DNA from: Bacteroidota bacterium
Lineage (GTDB): Bacteria > Bacteroidota > Bacteroidia > Flavobacteriales_D > Sanyastnellaceae
Direction of reading: 5' to 3'
Assembly (NCBI GenBank): GCA_027618855.1
Contig: JAQCID010000001.1
Location: 1 to 23,344 of the forward strand
DNA length: 23,344 nucleotides
Shown here: positions 15,583 through 23,270 of the stretch, piece after piece
Layout: the number at the start of each line of letters is the position of its first letter
Numbering within the stretch: position 1 is the first letter of the stretch
The notes under the pieces: model-generated
The model's database searches: none
What the model was told of the DNA's origin: nothing
Seen by the model: the letters and a program-made list of their open reading frames with translations, nothing else
Program-made: the position numbers and the translations under genes

Positions 15583-17562
15583 ATGAAGCAAATATACTTT
15601 TTAATTTCCGCGATGTTCATAGGGACACTCGCAAACGCACAGGTTAAAATGCCTGTTCAAGCTGCTAAGGACGTTCAAGCGTCAAGCGTATACTTAAACA
15701 CCGAGGCTCCTGTACAAGCTGCAAGAGCGGTCTTTTGGTCACACGATTGTGATGTAAACGATTGTAGTGACTGGTCTTTTGACAATGGAGCTTATGAAGT
15801 AGGTGCACCATGGACAGACATAGATATTTCTTTTGAGTGCACCACTGATGGGCCTGCTGGACCCTATAATCAATGGGCAGGTGGTTCTGGAGACGGGTCC
15901 GCAGCGAGTTCGATGAATTCAACAACATCTTCAAATGGAACAATCATGGTTGATTCTGATCTTTTCGGAGCAGATGCCAACTACGATGCGAATTGGGTGG
16001 AAAACTGCTGGTTCCAAACTGTGGCTCCTATTGACTGTTCAGAGCACCCTTACGTCAGCATCTCTCTAGAGACGAGATACCGTTGCTGGGACAATGGTGG
16101 TTCTGACGACAGTGAGAAATGTCTGATCGAAGTGAGTCGTGACGGAGTAAACTGGCCTGCAATTGACAGCTGGGATGAAGCTTCTGGAACGGTAGATTAC
16201 GGTGGGGGAGCAGATCCTGTTCTTTCTCGTAAAGAAGTATTCCCTGGATATGGAACAAGTGATACATCGGACAATCCTTCTCTGTTGGAGTTTGATATCA
16301 CTGATGCTGCTGGAGGGCAAGCCGAAGTTTACGTTCGTTTCCGTTGGTCTGGAACTTGGGGGTACAGCTGGGAAATTGACGATATTAAAGTCTACGACAC
16401 TCCTGCAAATGACACGCGTATTGACAACTACTTGAGCTACACAGACTATGAGCGTACAGGATATTACGAGTACGGTGCTTGGCCGCTTTCTCAAATCCCT
16501 GCGGATCTTGCCGCTGCGGCTAAGGTTTATAACGTAGGTTTTGAAGGTCAAACAAACGTTACGCTTAATGTTACTGCTGCTGGCGTAACTACATATTCTA
16601 ACTCTATATCTCTTGCGTATGCTTCAGCGGACACTTTGTCTGCAGCTTACTTGCCTACTGCTCTTGGTCCTGTCACTGTTGACTACCTTCTTACGGCTGA
16701 TGCAGCTGACGAAAACCCAGACAATAACATGGCATCTCAGTCATTCGAGGTCACAGACCTTTCTTGGGGACGTGACGAAGGAACTCCTATATACGCTGCT
16801 CCTTCAGATGGTACGGATGATTATATCACCGTTTCTCTTTTCGATATTGTAGATGATGTCGTTATTTACGCAATCGACGTTGCGGTGATGGCTGGTTCTG
16901 AAACAGGCACATCTATCATCACTCACCTTTTTGACGGTTTTGATGACAATTTCCTTGTTGAGCAGTATGGTGGAATTCTTCAGTCTACAGACGAGTTTGA
17001 TATTATTGCGGGCAACACAAATGAACTTGGAGTCCCTGTTACAAATTGGTACACATTGGTGTTTGATGAACCTTACTTAGCGTCTGCAGGTGATTGGTTA
17101 GGCGCAGGATTTGAGCATTATGGAGGATCAAACGTTCAATACGGAGAATCTAAATTTACGCAAGACAACACGGCATTTATTTACGGACCATTCGGATCAG
17201 GGTCTGCATACGCCTGGTATTACACAAATGAGGTACCTATGGTTCGTTTAAACTTAAACCCAAACGCTGTGAATACGATTTCAGAAGAGACCGTGAACAC
17301 GACTGGTTTTGAGATGTTCCCTAGCTTCCCGAATCCTACAAACGGAGTAACACGTGTTCAGTTCCGCCTAGATCGTGCAGCGGATGTAAACTTCGAAGTC
17401 ATCGATCTCACTGGAAAGGTTGTTTATACTTTAGATATGGGCACACAAGCTCCAGGCTACAACAGTATCTCTGTTGATGCTTCTGAATTTGCTGCAGGTG
17501 TTTACACATACACATTATCTGTCGATGGGCAGCGATCAACAGATCGTTTAATGGTCAAGTAA
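15583..17562 (+). CDS. T9SS type A sorting-domain secreted protein, MAM-like modules (paralog 1)
   Basis: A 659-residue predicted secreted or surface protein of unknown function. A Sec signal peptide (MKQIYFLISAMFIGTLANAQ) is probably cleaved after Ala19. Residues about 50-275 form a jelly-roll/MAM-like (choice-of-anchor) module ending in YSWEIDDIKVYD. Residues about 280-392 look like a CARDB-type beta-sandwich (ADENPDNNMASQSFEVTD), and about 395-558 a third beta-rich module shared with the next gene. Residues about 575-659 are a T9SS type A sorting domain (FPNPTNG, VIDLTGKVVY, LSVDGQRSTDRLMVK), directing outer-membrane passage and anchoring or release. PVQAA is repeated at 24-28 and 43-47. 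Arginine codons are mostly CGT, unlike the neighbouring GH3 gene, suggesting high expression. It has a strong promoter and is followed by a strong terminator. The cargo's target is unknown. Confidence 0.87.
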   Translation: MKQIYFLISAMFIGTLANAQVKMPVQAAKDVQASSVYLNTEAPVQAARAVFWSHDCDVNDCSDWSFDNGAYEVGAPWTDIDISFECTTDGPAGPYNQWAGGSGDGSAASSMNSTTSSNGTIMVDSDLFGADANYDANWVENCWFQTVAPIDCSEHPYVSISLETRYRCWDNGGSDDSEKCLIEVSRDGVNWPAIDSWDEASGTVDYGGGADPVLSRKEVFPGYGTSDTSDNPSLLEFDITDAAGGQAEVYVRFRWSGTWGYSWEIDDIKVYDTPANDTRIDNYLSYTDYERTGYYEYGAWPLSQIPADLAAAAKVYNVGFEGQTNVTLNVTAAGVTTYSNSISLAYASADTLSAAYLPTALGPVTVDYLLTADAADENPDNNMASQSFEVTDLSWGRDEGTPIYAAPSDGTDDYITVSLFDIVDDVVIYAIDVAVMAGSETGTSIITHLFDGFDDNFLVEQYGGILQSTDEFDIIAGNTNELGVPVTNWYTLVFDEPYLASAGDWLGAGFEHYGGSNVQYGESKFTQDNTAFIYGPFGSGSAYAWYYTNEVPMVRLNLNPNAVNTISEETVNTTGFEMFPSFPNPTNGVTRVQFRLDRAADVNFEVIDLTGKVVYTLDMGTQAPGYNSISVDASEFAAGVYTYTLSVDGQRSTDRLMVK

Positions 17563-17582
17563 GATTATCTGAAACTATTTAT

Positions 17583-17617
17583 AAAAAGGGAAGGCCGTTC
17601 GGTCTTCCCTTTTTTTT
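17583..17617 (+). terminator. Intrinsic terminator after T9SS paralog 1
   Basis: A nine-pair stem (17588-17596 with 17601-17609, one G-T pair) with the tight GTTC loop is preceded by five A and followed by eight T (17610-17617), so the A-T pairs extend the stem. This is a textbook Rho-independent terminator, 21 bases after the stop codon. Confidence 0.9.
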
Positions 17618-17619
17618 AC

Positions 17620-17627
17620 GTAATTTG
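17620..17627 (+). promoter_or_regulatory. Weak promoter-like box before T9SS paralog 2
   Basis: GTAATTTG directly follows the terminator T-run, 41 bases before the ATG at 17669. That distance is close to those of paralog 1 (39) and gcvP (36), but the box matches TAnnTTTG at only 6/8 (or as a one-base-short TAnTTTG). Since a strong terminator separates the genes, some promoter must lie in this gap. Confidence 0.25.
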
Positions 17628-17668
17628 CCGTTCAAATATTTTTTTTACCAATCTCCATACCTAAGAAT

Positions 17669-19705
17669 ATGAAACATTTGACTTTAACTCTTGTAGCTAT
17701 TTGCATTTTTGCAATCGCTTCTGGCCAGCGCTTGGAAACACTCCACAGCTTTGCGCACTCTATTACTGCTGCGACTCAATTAGACGCACATAACGCCCTT
17801 ACAGCAGGTGTTGAAGCCCGTTCCTCACAACGTGGAGGCGGTAACATCCTATTTTCGGAGGATTTCTCTAACGGATTTGATGGGATTAACGGAAACGGAG
17901 CATGGACAACTTCAGATAACGCGAATGATTCTCTTTGGGTTTATGTAGCACCAGGCAATGCTGGGTACTATTCAAATGGTGATGCAACAGGCGTTTCTCA
18001 CCCAGGCGGAGAATATTCAACAAACATTGGACCCCTCGAATCAGGGACTCCTGAAAACGGTTGGATGATTTTTGACTGTGACTACTTTAACACACCAATA
18101 GCGACAGGTGTTCAAGACACTGATGGGTCTTTAACGAGCCCTTTGATCGACTTTACAAATGACGGATCAGTCATCTTAAATTGGGACCAGTACTTCCGTT
18201 ACTGCTGCTACCCTTATGCGCCTATCTATGTGGATGTAACAAATGATGCTGGAGTAACTTGGACTACATTTGATGGACACGGATCATTTATTGAAGCTGC
18301 AAATACAGCTTCTGCAAATCCACTCCCATCTACACTTGATATTAGCTGTGTTGCTGCTTACAGTGACTCTGTTCAAATCCGATTCACATACACACAAGCT
18401 CCTGAAACGGGGAATGCATACAGTCACTACTATTGGGGCATTGATGATGTCGTTGTGAGTTCAAACGACAACGCGGATGACCTTGCGATGGTTCAGCTTA
18501 CAAATGGAGACATTTGGAATGTTTGGGAATACAGAGTAACGCCTATGGAGCAAGCAATTTCAGCTGCTGACGGTGGCGTTCTTGCCGGGGTTTTATACCG
18601 CAACAACGGAACAGATAACCAAGAAGACGTAGCCGTTCTTGTCGAAGTTTTAAATGAAGCTGGCGATGAAGTTCTGGCTTCTGTCACAGAAACACTTGCG
18701 ACAGTATACTCATTTGCAAACGGTCTTAACTGCCCAGCAAACTCTCAGGACACTCTCTATATTGCAACTGGATGGGAGCCTTCTACAACAGGAAACTACA
18801 TCCTGCGTTCTACGATTACTTCTGGCAGCAGTACAGATGCTTCTCCAGAGGACAACACCATGTCTAAGGTGATTGTTTACACCGATGATGAATACGGTCA
18901 TGACGATGAGGCTGCACTCGATGGAGAGATGTTCCCACGCGAGTCTGATTTGCCTGGTCTATACGACCCATCTGGTCAAGGTAATTTCTATCACATGGTC
19001 AATTCTGGATCTACAGCATATGGTATTACAGTTGAGTTTGGTGCAAATTGTGGCCTGAGCATAGGTGGGGATGTTGCGGAGTTAGAATTCGAATCTCGTC
19101 TATATTTCTACGACAATACAGTAGGTATTACTGACAGTCCTTTCGAGAGCACTTTCTGGACATACGATACAGACTGGAGCAATGCAGGACCGATATATTT
19201 GGCGTTTGAGGATCCCATTGAGCTAGATGCTGATGCAGTTTACTTCGCAGGTGTGATTGCTGAGTATGAAAGCGAGGGTGGGCTTACAGTGAACGCACAG
19301 TTAAATAGCGATACAGACAACAGTACTGGAGAGTACAATGTTACGGGTGCAGGAGATTATGTTTGGTTTACATCTCAAACATACACACCATCAGTACGTC
19401 TTATTCTTGGAGAGAGAGTTGCTGTCGATGAATTGGCTTCTCTAAACGGAATCAACCTCGGTCAGAACACGCCAAATCCGGCGACAAACTCAACTGTATT
19501 CAGCTTTGAAATTTCTCAAAGTCGTTCCATTGCATTTGAGGTACGTGATCTAAGCGGAAGAGTTGTTGCCCGTATTAATGAGGGAACACTTGGAGCAGGG
19601 AACCACACGATTACGTATGACGTAAGCGCTCTTTCTAGCGGATTATACACTTATACGTTGATTGCAGATGACATTTCAGTCACGAAAAAGATGGTTGTTC
19701 GCTAG
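17669..19705 (+). CDS. T9SS type A sorting-domain secreted protein, MAM-like modules (paralog 2)
   Basis: A 678-residue predicted secreted or surface protein of unknown function with the same module order as its upstream neighbour. The signal peptide is MKHLTLTLVAICIFAIASGQ, probably cut after Gly19. Residues about 55-265 form a MAM/jelly-roll module (ILFSEDFSNGFDG, SPLIDFTNDGSVILNWDQYF, YYWGIDDVVVSS). About 268-405 is a CARDB-like module (ASPEDNTMSKVIVYTDDEYGHDDEA). About 410-582 is the third shared module, ending YTPSVRLILGE like paralog 1's VPMVRLNLN. About 590-678 is the T9SS type A sorting domain (NTPNPATNST, VRDLSGRVV, LSSGLYTYTL, KKMVVR). The two are diverged tandem paralogs, as judged by eye. 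It is acidic, with few cysteines. It is enclosed by two strong terminators, hence a separate transcription unit. Confidence 0.87.
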   Translation: MKHLTLTLVAICIFAIASGQRLETLHSFAHSITAATQLDAHNALTAGVEARSSQRGGGNILFSEDFSNGFDGINGNGAWTTSDNANDSLWVYVAPGNAGYYSNGDATGVSHPGGEYSTNIGPLESGTPENGWMIFDCDYFNTPIATGVQDTDGSLTSPLIDFTNDGSVILNWDQYFRYCCYPYAPIYVDVTNDAGVTWTTFDGHGSFIEAANTASANPLPSTLDISCVAAYSDSVQIRFTYTQAPETGNAYSHYYWGIDDVVVSSNDNADDLAMVQLTNGDIWNVWEYRVTPMEQAISAADGGVLAGVLYRNNGTDNQEDVAVLVEVLNEAGDEVLASVTETLATVYSFANGLNCPANSQDTLYIATGWEPSTTGNYILRSTITSGSSTDASPEDNTMSKVIVYTDDEYGHDDEAALDGEMFPRESDLPGLYDPSGQGNFYHMVNSGSTAYGITVEFGANCGLSIGGDVAELEFESRLYFYDNTVGITDSPFESTFWTYDTDWSNAGPIYLAFEDPIELDADAVYFAGVIAEYESEGGLTVNAQLNSDTDNSTGEYNVTGAGDYVWFTSQTYTPSVRLILGERVAVDELASLNGINLGQNTPNPATNSTVFSFEISQSRSIAFEVRDLSGRVVARINEGTLGAGNHTITYDVSALSSGLYTYTLIADDISVTKKMVVR

Positions 19706-19733
19706 TCGTAACACCTAATATTTACTACCAATT

Positions 19734-19771
19734 GAAGAGGTATTCTTAATTGAGTGCCTCTTCTTTTTTTT
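19734..19771 (+). terminator. Intrinsic terminator after T9SS paralog 2
   Basis: GAAGAGG (19734-19740) pairs with CCTCTTC (19757-19763), the stem extending by T-G and A-T pairs, with an AT-rich loop and eight T (19764-19771) after it. It lies 28 bases after the stop of paralog 2 and upstream of the GH3 promoter box, so it also rules out a GH3 start at 19750. Confidence 0.85.
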
Positions 19772-19796
19772 GTTATTTTTATTCTGAGTACTTTCG
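19770..19796 (+). promoter_or_regulatory. GH3 operon promoter, -7 box four bases before the start codon
   Basis: TACTTTCG (19789-19796) differs from TAnnTTTG by one T-to-C and is followed by CACC and the ATG at 19801. A TTG at 19770-19772, in the tail of the terminator, lies 16 bases upstream, slightly short of the usual spacing. A near-leaderless mRNA is implied. Confidence 0.45.
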
Positions 19797-19800
19797 CACC

Positions 19801-21300
19801 ATGGGATTGAAAGCATCTTTAAGTAAACAATTTGCCAGGGCGGCCATGGTAGAATTGACAATCAGGTCGTCTCAACCGGTATCTGTCCAGTTGAAACAGC
19901 TGAACGATATTGTTAAAACGGCAGCAAAAACCGCATTTGGAAAAGATCACGGATTGCGTGATGGAATGTCATTGGAATCTTTCCAAAGAGCTGTTCCCGT
20001 GAACGACTACGAGGGTCTTAAAAGCTACTTGGATAGGGCTGTTGCCGGAGAAAAAAATGTGATGTGGCCTGGGAAACCTATCTACTTCACAAAAACGAGT
20101 GGGACGACCTCAGGCATTAAGTATATCCCGATTACAGAAGAGAGCCTATCAAACCATATATCTGGAGCGAGAAACGCATTGCTTGCGCAAATAGTAGGCT
20201 CAGAAAATGCAAATTTTGTGAGCGGGAAGATGATTTTCTTGCAGGGAAATCCAGAATTAGACAAAACGGAAGGAGGGATACCTCTTGGAAGGTTGTCGGG
20301 TATCGTTGCGCACCATGTGCCCAAATATCTTCAACGGAGTAGTTTGCCATCTATGAAGACAAACTGCATTGATGATTGGGAGGATAAACTTGATGCGATT
20401 GTCAAGGAAACTGCGCACCAGGATTTACGTCTTGTGAGTGGTATTCCTACTTGGGTTCAAATGTATTTTGAGAAACTTCTTCAGTATACCGGAAAGAAAA
20501 CAGTACAGGAGGTGTTTCCAAACTTGAGTCTATTTGTTCACGGAGGTTGCGCTTTTGGGCCCTATTCCGAGAAGTTTAAACAATTGCTAGGCTTCGACAT
20601 TGATCGTGTCGAGTTGTACCCTGCATCGGAAGGGTTCCTTGCTTTTCAAGACAAACCAAATGTTGAGGGTATGCTACTGAATGTAGGAGATGGAATATTC
20701 TTCGAATTTATCCCTATGGTTAAATATTTGGCTGGAGACAAGACAAGGATTATGGTTGACAAAGTGGAATTGGGAGTAAACTACGCGGTCATTATTACGA
20801 CGAACGCAGGCCTGTTTGCGTATGATCTAGGAGATACTGTAAAGTTTGTTTCTCTTGATCCGCTTCGGGTGGTCGTCACTGGCAGGACGAAGCATTTCAC
20901 TTCTGCTTTCGGGGAACATGTCATCGCTGAGGAAGTGGAAAGTGCGATAGAAGAAGCCACAGAGAAAAATGGAGGTGTCATTTCCGACTTGCATCTTGCG
21001 CCTCAGGTAAAACCTAAAAAAGGCAAGCCATACCATGAATGGCTTATTGAATTCGCGAAGCTGCCCAAGGATTTAAAAGCGTTTTCTTCAGATCTGAATC
21101 AGGCACTTCGCGATAAAAACACATATTATAACGATCTGCAAAAGGATGGTGCCCTAGCACCAGCTGTGGTTACCCCTCTTGCTTCAGGGACTTTTGTGAA
21201 TGCCATGAAATCAAAAGGCATGCTGGGAGGCCAAAACAAAATGCCTCGTCTCGCGAACGATAGAACACTGGCGGATTTGCTTCTCAAGTCACAAAAGTGA
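19801..21300 (+). CDS. GH3 auxin-responsive promoter family protein (acyl-acid amido synthetase fold)
   Basis: The 499-residue protein belongs to the GH3 branch of the adenylating (firefly luciferase-like) superfamily; plant members join jasmonate, auxin or benzoates to amino acids through an acyl-AMP. The ATP-binding motif TSGTTSG is at 99-105, the second motif LYPASEG at 272-278, YDLGDTV at 341-347 (ribose contact), and GRTKHF at 361-366, followed by the small C-terminal domain ending GGQNKMPRLANDRT, a usual GH3 end. Bacterial substrates are unknown. The start is ATG 19801; the in-frame TTG at 19750 lies within the preceding terminator. It is first in a compact plus-strand run, with its stop codon overlapping the kinase start in TGATG. 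Family certain, substrate unknown. Confidence 0.92.
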   Translation: MGLKASLSKQFARAAMVELTIRSSQPVSVQLKQLNDIVKTAAKTAFGKDHGLRDGMSLESFQRAVPVNDYEGLKSYLDRAVAGEKNVMWPGKPIYFTKTSGTTSGIKYIPITEESLSNHISGARNALLAQIVGSENANFVSGKMIFLQGNPELDKTEGGIPLGRLSGIVAHHVPKYLQRSSLPSMKTNCIDDWEDKLDAIVKETAHQDLRLVSGIPTWVQMYFEKLLQYTGKKTVQEVFPNLSLFVHGGCAFGPYSEKFKQLLGFDIDRVELYPASEGFLAFQDKPNVEGMLLNVGDGIFFEFIPMVKYLAGDKTRIMVDKVELGVNYAVIITTNAGLFAYDLGDTVKFVSLDPLRVVVTGRTKHFTSAFGEHVIAEEVESAIEEATEKNGGVISDLHLAPQVKPKKGKPYHEWLIEFAKLPKDLKAFSSDLNQALRDKNTYYNDLQKDGALAPAVVTPLASGTFVNAMKSKGMLGGQNKMPRLANDRTLADLLLKSQK

Positions 21301-21902
21301 TGAAAATAGTTGCCTTAACTGGGGGGAGTGGATCAGGTAAATCCACGGTTCTTAATGGTTTAAGGGAACAATTCAGTGGAGAAGTAACGATTCTCTCTCT
21401 GGACGATTACTACAGGCCTAAAAGCGAACTCCCCAAAGATGACCAAGGGGAGACAAATTTTGATGTTCCGGAAGTTATCAATTACGAGGATCTTGTGAGA
21501 GACATGAGATCATTGATGGCGGGTAACATCGTTGAGTTAGACACCTATACCTATAATAAATCGGCAATGATTTCCGAGCGGATTCAAATTAAACCTGCTC
21601 CTTGGTTGATTGTAGAAGGCATATTTACCTTGTATCACAAGGATGTACGTGAGATGATTGACATTAAGGCTTTTATTGACGCTTCAGTAGATACCCGTCT
21701 TGAAAGACGCAAACATCGAGACCTTACTGTAAGGGGGTATGCGCCAGAAGAGATACAGTATCAGTGGGACAATCACGTAAGGCCTTCAGAATTAAAATTT
21801 ATTGAACCTTGGAAATCAAAATGTGACATTGTCATCGACAATGAGAACAATTGGAAAATAGGATTAACTCAACTTGTTGAAATGATGGAACTGGTTCACT
21901 AA
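21300..21902 (+). CDS. Uridine kinase-like P-loop kinase
   Basis: A 200-residue cytosolic nucleoside-kinase-like protein. It has a P-loop GGSGSGKST (8-16), the family's DDYYRP (35-40), where an Asp acts near the substrate, FDVPEVINYEDL (54-65) matching the uridine kinase FDxPxA/DxxDxxL region, a switch-like WLIVEGIF (102-109), and the lid RLERRKHRDLTVRG (133-146). Uridine kinases phosphorylate uridine and cytidine in salvage, but Bacteroidota have several paralogs and the substrate here is not proven. The start is ATG at 21300, sharing bases with the GH3 stop; GTG at 21297 is the alternative, one codon earlier. Tight overlap suggests coupling with GH3. Confidence 0.85.
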   Translation: MKIVALTGGSGSGKSTVLNGLREQFSGEVTILSLDDYYRPKSELPKDDQGETNFDVPEVINYEDLVRDMRSLMAGNIVELDTYTYNKSAMISERIQIKPAPWLIVEGIFTLYHKDVREMIDIKAFIDASVDTRLERRKHRDLTVRGYAPEEIQYQWDNHVRPSELKFIEPWKSKCDIVIDNENNWKIGLTQLVEMMELVH

Positions 21903-21912
21903 AAACGATTCT

Positions 21913-22266
21913 ATGAAAAAGGCATTTACACTTCCCACCTGCAAGACATGTCAACGCATATTTGACGACTTAAATCCCGAGAAAAATGGATTTGAAATAA
22001 TAAACATTAAGGCGATGGGTATTTCATGTGATGACCTAGATGCCATGAAAGAACTTAAAGGTTCTTATGAAGCTCTTTTTTCTCGAAGAGCGATGAAGTT
22101 TAGAAGCTTGAATTTGCAGGAGAAAGCACTTTCAGAAGATGACTATAGAACTCTTATTTTAGGCGAATACACCTTTCTTAAGCGCCCAGTATTTTTATTT
22201 GAAAATGCAGTCACAGTGGGCTCAAGAAAGTCAGAAATTAATAAAGCACGAGAGTTTTTAAATTAA
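21913..22266 (+). CDS. ArsC/Spx-family thioredoxin-fold protein
   Basis: A 117-residue cytosolic protein of the arsenate reductase-like (ArsC/YffB/Spx) family. The N-terminal FTLPTCKTCQR puts a CxxC pair at Cys10 and Cys13, the same positions as the Spx redox switch; classical ArsC has a single catalytic Cys followed by Ser. Further family features are ELKGSYEALFSRRAMKFR (48-65) and KRPVFLFENAVTVG in the C-terminal third, where ArsC members have RPI...VG. It lies 10 bases after the kinase and 4 before the transporter, within the GH3 run. It may be a redox protein or reductase; no ars resistance genes are nearby, so arsenate detoxification is unlikely. Confidence 0.82.
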   Translation: MKKAFTLPTCKTCQRIFDDLNPEKNGFEIINIKAMGISCDDLDAMKELKGSYEALFSRRAMKFRSLNLQEKALSEDDYRTLILGEYTFLKRPVFLFENAVTVGSRKSEINKAREFLN

Positions 22267-22270
22267 GAAA

Positions 22271-23239
22271 TTGACGAACAGTGGTGGAAATAGCGGCGCA
22301 ATTTGGGCTCACTTCGCCCTATTTACAGTAGGTGCTATTTATGCTGGAAATTATATTGTTGCGAAGGGGCTCATGCCCGATATCGTAGGTCCTTCCGGAT
22401 TTATTGTACTTAGAGTAGTGGGTGGAACGGCCATGTTTTTTGCAGTGATGTTGATCTTAAGGGTTTTAGGTGTCGTAAAGATTGAGCGGATCGCAAGAGT
22501 CGATTTTCCTCGATTAATTCTATGTGGATTGTCTGGTGTTGCAATCAATCAACTCTGCTTTTTCAATGGTCTGGCCTTGACGAGTCCCATCCACGCTTCT
22601 TTAATCATGACCGTCAATCCCATTTTCGTGTTACTGATAAGCGCAATCTTTCTAAGCAACAAGATTACTGCAAGAAAAATAGCTGGGATATGCATAGGAG
22701 GAACTGGCGCGGGATTGCTTCTCCTATTCGGCGGTCAAACTTCGGCTGTAGAATCTGGCGCGAGCTGGGAAGGTGATTTGCTCGTATTAATCAATGCTTT
22801 TGCGTATGGTATTTATTTGGTGGCGGTGAAGCCACTGATGTCCAAATATCATCCCTTGACAATTATTTCATGGGTGTTCCTTTTTGGGATGGTGTTTGTC
22901 TTGCCGATAGGCATGGATCAGGTATTGGATATTCAATGGGCGCTACTCGAGAGACCTCACTTTCAAGGAATTGTATATGTTATTTTGGGGACGACGTTTT
23001 TGGCCTATTTGCTGAACATCTTCGCACTCAATAACGTTGCGCCTGTCGTCGTGAGTATCTATATTTATTTGCAGCCTCTTATTGTCGTTTTGCTTGTAGG
23101 GATCTTGGCTTTTGTAGGTTCGGGTAATTATCACAACGACATCAATTCATTCACGTGCCTATTCGCATTTGCGATATTCACAGGTGTATGGTTAGTGAGT
23201 GTTCCCAAGGGTTGGATAATTGAACGGATTAAGGGTTAA
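22271..23239 (+). CDS. EamA-family (drug/metabolite transporter superfamily) permease
   Basis: A 322-residue inner-membrane protein with about ten hydrophobic helices in two EamA repeats (about 12-140 and 160-305). FTVGAIYAGNYIVAKGLMPD at the start of repeat 1 and LLVLINAFAYGIYLVAVKPLM at the start of repeat 2 are typical of Bacteroidota members. Substrates of this superfamily cannot be read from sequence; amino acids and related metabolites are common. The start is the unusual codon TTG at 22271, four bases after the ArsC-like stop: an in-frame stop at 22259 blocks extension, and the first in-frame ATG is inside the first helix. It is the last gene of the compact GH3 run. A link to export of a GH3 product is only speculation. 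Confidence 0.88.
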   Translation: MTNSGGNSGAIWAHFALFTVGAIYAGNYIVAKGLMPDIVGPSGFIVLRVVGGTAMFFAVMLILRVLGVVKIERIARVDFPRLILCGLSGVAINQLCFFNGLALTSPIHASLIMTVNPIFVLLISAIFLSNKITARKIAGICIGGTGAGLLLLFGGQTSAVESGASWEGDLLVLINAFAYGIYLVAVKPLMSKYHPLTIISWVFLFGMVFVLPIGMDQVLDIQWALLERPHFQGIVYVILGTTFLAYLLNIFALNNVAPVVVSIYIYLQPLIVVLLVGILAFVGSGNYHNDINSFTCLFAFAIFTGVWLVSVPKGWIIERIKG

Positions 23240-23270
23240 TTTGGTCTCATAATTTGAGAACGAAAAAATC

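Noticed and set aside
19750..19800. TTG at 19750 as the GH3 start
   Set aside because: It lies inside the loop of the intrinsic terminator of the preceding gene, and the promoter box 19789-19796 would be inside the gene; ATG 19801 fits the family.
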